From NCBI GenBank assembly GCA_010906965.1, contig JAAFHB010000025.1, forward strand, positions 1-35,222: DNA of 35,222 nucleotides. Reading direction: 5' to 3'. Of this stretch, positions 32,258-35,222 are shown one piece after another (the stretch's first letter is position 1; every line of letters begins with the position of its first letter). This DNA comes from Mariniphaga sp. GTDB taxonomy: Bacteria; Bacteroidota; Bacteroidia; Bacteroidales; Prolixibacteraceae. Below the pieces are notes generated by a model that had not been told where the DNA came from, made no database searches, and worked only from the letters and a program-made list of their open reading frames with translations. The translations under genes were made by a program, and so were the position numbers.

Positions 32258-32611
32258 TCAAATAGTTGGCTGATATTCAGTTAAATAAATGTCACAACAT
32301 TTCATTCCTTCGAACCTCAATAGAAAGTTACTGATTGATTTCAATTCCTTCTTTGGAAGTTCAATTTTGTCAATCTCTTCGATTGATTCAAATTCGTACC
32401 ATGAATAATCATCCAAAACCCGATGAAACTTAAATCTTTTAATTCCTACCTTTTCAGGATAAAAGTATTCATGGTCAATCAGATTTTGACGAAGCTTTTG
32501 TTCTATTTCTTTAATGGTAAGCTGATCAGGATTGGAGAATATCTTACTTCCGAACTTTTTGTAGTTTCCGGAATCACGATATAAGTAATTAAGGCGGATA
32601 AACTCATTCAT
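32258..32611 (-). CDS. Small paralogous protein B (unknown function)
   Basis: A 117-residue protein starting MNEFIRLNYLYRDSGNYKKF, a clear paralogue of the next gene leftward (shared SNP, EYFYPEKVGIKRFKFHR and DDYSWYEFESIE blocks). It has a different C-terminal tail with a Cys-Cys pair (GMKCCDIYLTEYQPTI). It lies 60 nt downstream of the nuclease-helicase on the same strand and has its own promoter copy. Repeated next to a defence-type gene, it could be an accessory or immunity protein; this is speculation. Confidence 0.7.
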   Translation of the reverse strand: MNEFIRLNYLYRDSGNYKKFGSKIFSNPDQLTIKEIEQKLRQNLIDHEYFYPEKVGIKRFKFHRVLDDYSWYEFESIEEIDKIELPKKELKSISNFLLRFEGMKCCDIYLTEYQPTI

Positions 32612-32668
32612 GTCTTTTTAGCCAAAGAAAGTGAGTTTGAGAATTTTAGACAACGGACTATGAGTCAC
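32609..32668 (-). promoter_or_regulatory. Duplicated promoter/leader of paralogue B
   Basis: On the minus strand GTGACTCATAGTCCGTTG with -33 TTG, a 21-nt spacer and -7-like TTCTTTG, followed by GACATG. Same arrangement as at 32158-32218. Confidence 0.6.
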
Positions 32669-32671
32669 AAT

Positions 32672-34651
32672 CTAATCTAAAATCTTAAATCCGATTTTTT
32701 GTAAATAGTCGAAAGTTGAATTATAAAATGCAGGATTTCTAGTAGGATCGTCGATATCACCAGATGGAATTACAATTACCATTCCTTGACGCGCTCTAGT
32801 CAATAAAACTCTATAGGCATTCTTTAGATAAAGCTTTCTTTCAGCCTTATGAATATGGTTCCATTTTGATCCACTAAAAGACCAATTTTCCCATCCATCT
32901 TTTGTATATCTAAAATCAGCATCCCAAGCTACACAAGCCCAATCCAGTTCTAATCCTTGAACATGAAATTCAGTTGCCACATCTTCTAAATAGAAAGAAG
33001 ATCGCGTATCGGTTTTGTCATCTAAAAACCAATGTATTGGATCGATTGGTGATTTTACATCAATTGCATAAGGTTTTAATCGTTGAGCTTGAGAAGAAAC
33101 AACAATTCCATATCGTTCTGTACCTCTTGCATTTGATTTTAACCACTGTTTGGCCTTTTTTAGATCACGCGTAATTACAATTGGATAATTTGTATTAATC
33201 TGTTCCAATGTTGTTTTTGCTTCAAAGAAGTTGAGATCAAGAATTTGCTTAATCAATAATGAAACATTCTCCGCTCGGAAAGAACGCATAGAGACAGCTA
33301 AATGTAGGCATTCAGAATATTCAACAAATCGGCGATTCTTTATCTTTTCAAGAATTTCTGATGCATTGTATTCGCTATCAGATAGCTTATTTGAAATGTA
33401 AATTCTCCATTCTGGAAATGAACGTTCAAGAGCTTCTATCCATTCACTAATCCCTGCTTCACCTGTGTTTATTTCTTGGCCACCTCCAACCAAACAAACT
33501 ACAACTGCCCAATCAGGATGACGATCGAGACAAGAGATTAGGAATTCTGGTTCCGATTGATTGAAGTCTGGTTTCCCTTTTTTCTGCCGCATAAAGTTTG
33601 CAGTCTGTTCCAAAGTCCATGCTCTTTGCGCTTCATCGAATAAGGCGACATGTTCTCTAGGAGAGCTGGAATCCTCTAAATATTCGTCTCTGAAATGATG
33701 AACGATTTGTATAAAGGATTTCACTGATCTCCTTGCATCCTTCTTTGTTATTTTTTCTTGTTTCGCTTTTGCTCGGATTACTTTATCTCTGGCTAACGCT
33801 TCTTGTAGAATTGCAACCAGAGGCCCATTCCCAGAAAGGAATACACTATAAAGTTCGCTGTCTTTGTCAATATGACTTGTCGCAACATTAAGTCCAACAA
33901 GCGTTTTTCCTGCTCCGGGCACTCCAGTTACAAAGCAAATTGCCTTTTCAGATCTTTCTTTAGATAATCTGATGATTTCTGAAACTGCTTCAGATGTTTG
34001 ACTCAGGTTAATAGCACTGGCATCGCTCCGTGAAATATCCGTTACGGAATGGTTATTATATAATGCCATTGCAGCTTCAATAATTGTAGGTGTTGGACAA
34101 TATCGTCCCTTTTCCCACATTCTATAATCTATGGTTTCTCCTTCATTAAATAAATCTAAAACCGATTTTATAATCGAGCCAAGTGATGCTGCATTACTTC
34201 TTATTGGAATTAAAAGCTGATCGTTTTGTGGCGTAATAGAAACTACAGCATCTGAATTTTTTGCATTGGTTGCAATTAATATTGGAGCAATTAATTTGTT
34301 ATGGCTGCTTTCGTGAAAATTTTTCAAATCTAAAGCATAATCCCAAACTTGATCAATTGCATAAGATTGATATTCTTTTTCTCCGACTTTAAATTCAAGA
34401 ATAAAGATTACTGCTTTAATAAGAATCAGAACATCAATCCGCTGCCCCATGCGAGGAATAGAATATTCAAAATATATTGATCCTTCATGGTGCGGTAAAA
34501 CTTCTTTTAAAATGCTGATCTCATTCATCCAAGCATCTCGCTGGGTTTGTTCCAGCGAAAATTGGTTTCTGATTGCTATTAAACCTATAATTTCTTCAGC
34601 GGAGGTATTTAGAAAGTTTGTAATAGAGTCATCGTAATATGCGCGATTCAT
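32672..34651 (-). CDS. PD-(D/E)XK nuclease - DUF2075 helicase fusion (putative defence protein)
   Basis: A 659-residue protein starting [14 protein letters not shown]; the frame is open 24 codons upstream, but the upstream part reads as leader DNA. The N-terminal ~180 residues form a restriction-endonuclease-like domain: Glu62 (YFEYSIP), Asp73 (GQRIDVLI), and Glu86-x-Lys88 (FILEFKVG), the PD-(D/E)XK pattern. The rest is a DUF2075 / Schlafen-type SF1 helicase: Walker A GVPGAGKT (243-250), Walker [12 protein letters not shown] (Asp339, Glu340), [38 protein letters not shown] and the arginine-bearing motif [16 protein letters not shown] nuclease-helicase with DUF2075 recalls the single-protein Nhi anti-phage system of staphylococci. 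A truncated vsr and duplicated small genes flank it. Confidence 0.85.
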   Translation of the reverse strand: MNRAYYDDSITNFLNTSAEEIIGLIAIRNQFSLEQTQRDAWMNEISILKEVLPHHEGSIYFEYSIPRMGQRIDVLILIKAVIFILEFKVGEKEYQSYAIDQVWDYALDLKNFHESSHNKLIAPILIATNAKNSDAVVSITPQNDQLLIPIRSNAASLGSIIKSVLDLFNEGETIDYRMWEKGRYCPTPTIIEAAMALYNNHSVTDISRSDASAINLSQTSEAVSEIIRLSKERSEKAICFVTGVPGAGKTLVGLNVATSHIDKDSELYSVFLSGNGPLVAILQEALARDKVIRAKAKQEKITKKDARRSVKSFIQIVHHFRDEYLEDSSSPREHVALFDEAQRAWTLEQTANFMRQKKGKPDFNQSEPEFLISCLDRHPDWAVVVCLVGGGQEINTGEAGISEWIEALERSFPEWRIYISNKLSDSEYNASEILEKIKNRRFVEYSECLHLAVSMRSFRAENVSLLIKQILDLNFFEAKTTLEQINTNYPIVITRDLKKAKQWLKSNARGTERYGIVVSSQAQRLKPYAIDVKSPIDPIHWFLDDKTDTRSSFYLEDVATEFHVQGLELDWACVAWDADFRYTKDGWENWSFSGSKWNHIHKAERKLYLKNAYRVLLTRARQGMVIVIPSGDIDDPTRNPAFYNSTFDYLQKIGFKILD

Positions 34652-34740
34652 TTGGATTTTATTATCGTTATTTAGATTAGTGCAATGTAGGACTTTTATT
34701 ACACATATCTTAGCGATGAACAAACATTGAAAACCTTTAG

Positions 34741-34839
34741 TTAAACAAGCTTCCGGACCAGCATCTCAGGTTTTGTATTCTTCCCTTTGATCCGGCTCAT
34801 ATTAAAACTTCGGGTGGCTTTGTCGTGAACATCGGTCAT
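34741..34839 (-). pseudogene. vsr: Truncated Vsr (very-short-patch repair endonuclease) gene
   Basis: Minus-strand reading gives 32 residues starting MTDVHDKATRSFNMSRIKGK and continuing [12 protein letters not shown], then a TAA stop. This is the conserved N-terminus of Vsr endonucleases (DVHS/DK..[16 protein letters not shown]..LVRK). The catalytic part is absent here and I did not find it elsewhere in the window. A -7 box TACCTTTG (34844-34851) still sits just upstream. Homology ends about 90 nt before the nuclease-helicase start, so the gene looks cut by the arrival of that cassette (inference). Confidence 0.8.
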
Positions 34840-34843
34840 CGAC

Positions 34844-34851
34844 CAAAGGTA
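34844..34851 (-). promoter_or_regulatory. -7 promoter box of the vsr remnant
   Basis: Minus strand TACCTTTG, 4 nt before the ATG; it could now drive the nuclease-helicase gene downstream (inference). Confidence 0.45.
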
Positions 34852-34906
34852 AATATTCTGCGCAAGGATTGTGCATTGCAAATAACAGAGTTCCGAACTT
34901 ATAACT

Positions 34907-35185
34907 TTGAACGTTACAGTAAATGCAATGGATCGGCCTTCAATGAGCGGAGGTCAGTCAGGTAAGTCGGGCGGCAGACCCGCTGGTGAAATGTCGGGTG
35001 GCAGTCGCTCCGGAGGTGGAGGAATGGGTGGCGGCCGTTCCGGAGGTGGCCGTGGTGGTATGGGTGGCGCTCGCGGGGGAATGTCGCGTGATGGCGGCGG
35101 TTACAGTGGTAATAAACAGGGCGTCCAGGGTATTCTGTTTGAAAGAACTTCGTTCAGGCAGAAATTCACCCTTGCGAGGGAGTGA
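34907..35185 (+). pseudogene. Glycine-rich ORF, probably a gene remnant
   Basis: An open frame of 92 codons with a Gly/Met/Ser/Arg-rich core (MSGGSRSGGGGMGGGR, GGARGGMSRDGGG) and an unrelated tail. No ATG start, signal peptide or promoter precedes it; the first initiation codon is a TTG, and internal ATGs begin inside the repeat. Such tails occur at the C-termini of longer secreted Bacteroidota proteins, so this is probably a 3' fragment left by rearrangement. GC content is visibly higher than in the neighbouring genes. Confidence 0.4.
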
Positions 35186-35222
35186 TAGCGTCGGGATAAT
35201 TTGAATATTTAATACGCAGCGG

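Overview
The window looks like chromosomal DNA of a Bacteroidota bacterium, probably a Bacteroidales/Marinilabiliales-type relative (the rank below phylum is inference). Three things support this. Many genes are preceded by the phylum's -7 promoter box TAnnTTTG and mostly lack Shine-Dalgarno sites. There is an ECF sigma / FecR / STN-TonB receptor trio with a short lipoprotein gene beside it. The intergenic hairpin and ACACAATG/CACAAAG-type repeats are also of a kind I associate with this phylum.

Layout. 1-7.7 kb: repeat-rich leader, a secreted GH65 glycosidase (-), a cysteine-rich YkgJ-type protein (+), class I fumarase (+), a multi-hairpin element, and arginyl-tRNA synthetase (-). 7.7-12.2 kb: two conserved hypotheticals, an ATP-grasp-like protein, a Panacea-type antitoxin/RelE-like toxin pair, and a DMT/EamA exporter. 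The exporter is preceded by a tiny aromatic-rich leader ORF (MIWFGWFW) and a strong terminator, which I read as a candidate attenuator. 12.3-19.8 kb: a secreted hypothetical, an M3 peptidyl-dipeptidase lipoprotein, then a leftward cluster of hemerythrin-like sensor, LuxR regulator, beta-barrel protein and cytochrome c lipoprotein, and a Tat-exported aldo/keto reductase. 19.9-25.3 kb: a HicAB-like toxin-antitoxin pair with a palindromic operator, a membrane-anchored MutS-family ATPase, an acyl-ACP thioesterase and a DUF362 membrane protein. 25.4-30.9 kb: the lipoprotein/ECF sigma/FecR/TonB receptor signalling locus and a convergent CxxC protein.

30.9-35.2 kb is the accessory end. It holds a 16-unit, 21-bp tandem repeat bracketed by direct repeats, two tandem-duplicated small genes that each keep the same promoter, and a PD-(D/E)XK nuclease fused to a DUF2075 helicase (a likely anti-phage protein). 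Next to its start is a truncated Vsr mismatch-endonuclease gene that still carries a promoter box, followed by a glycine-rich ORF remnant. This part looks like a remodelled defence island.

The most notable candidates are the aromatic leader/attenuator in front of the exporter (12.14-12.30 kb), the nuclease-helicase island (31.8-34.85 kb), the hemerythrin-LuxR-barrel-cytochrome cluster (15.5-18.0 kb) and the Panacea toxin-antitoxin pair (9.3-10.5 kb). No rRNA, tRNA, CRISPR array or transposase gene was recognised by reading.
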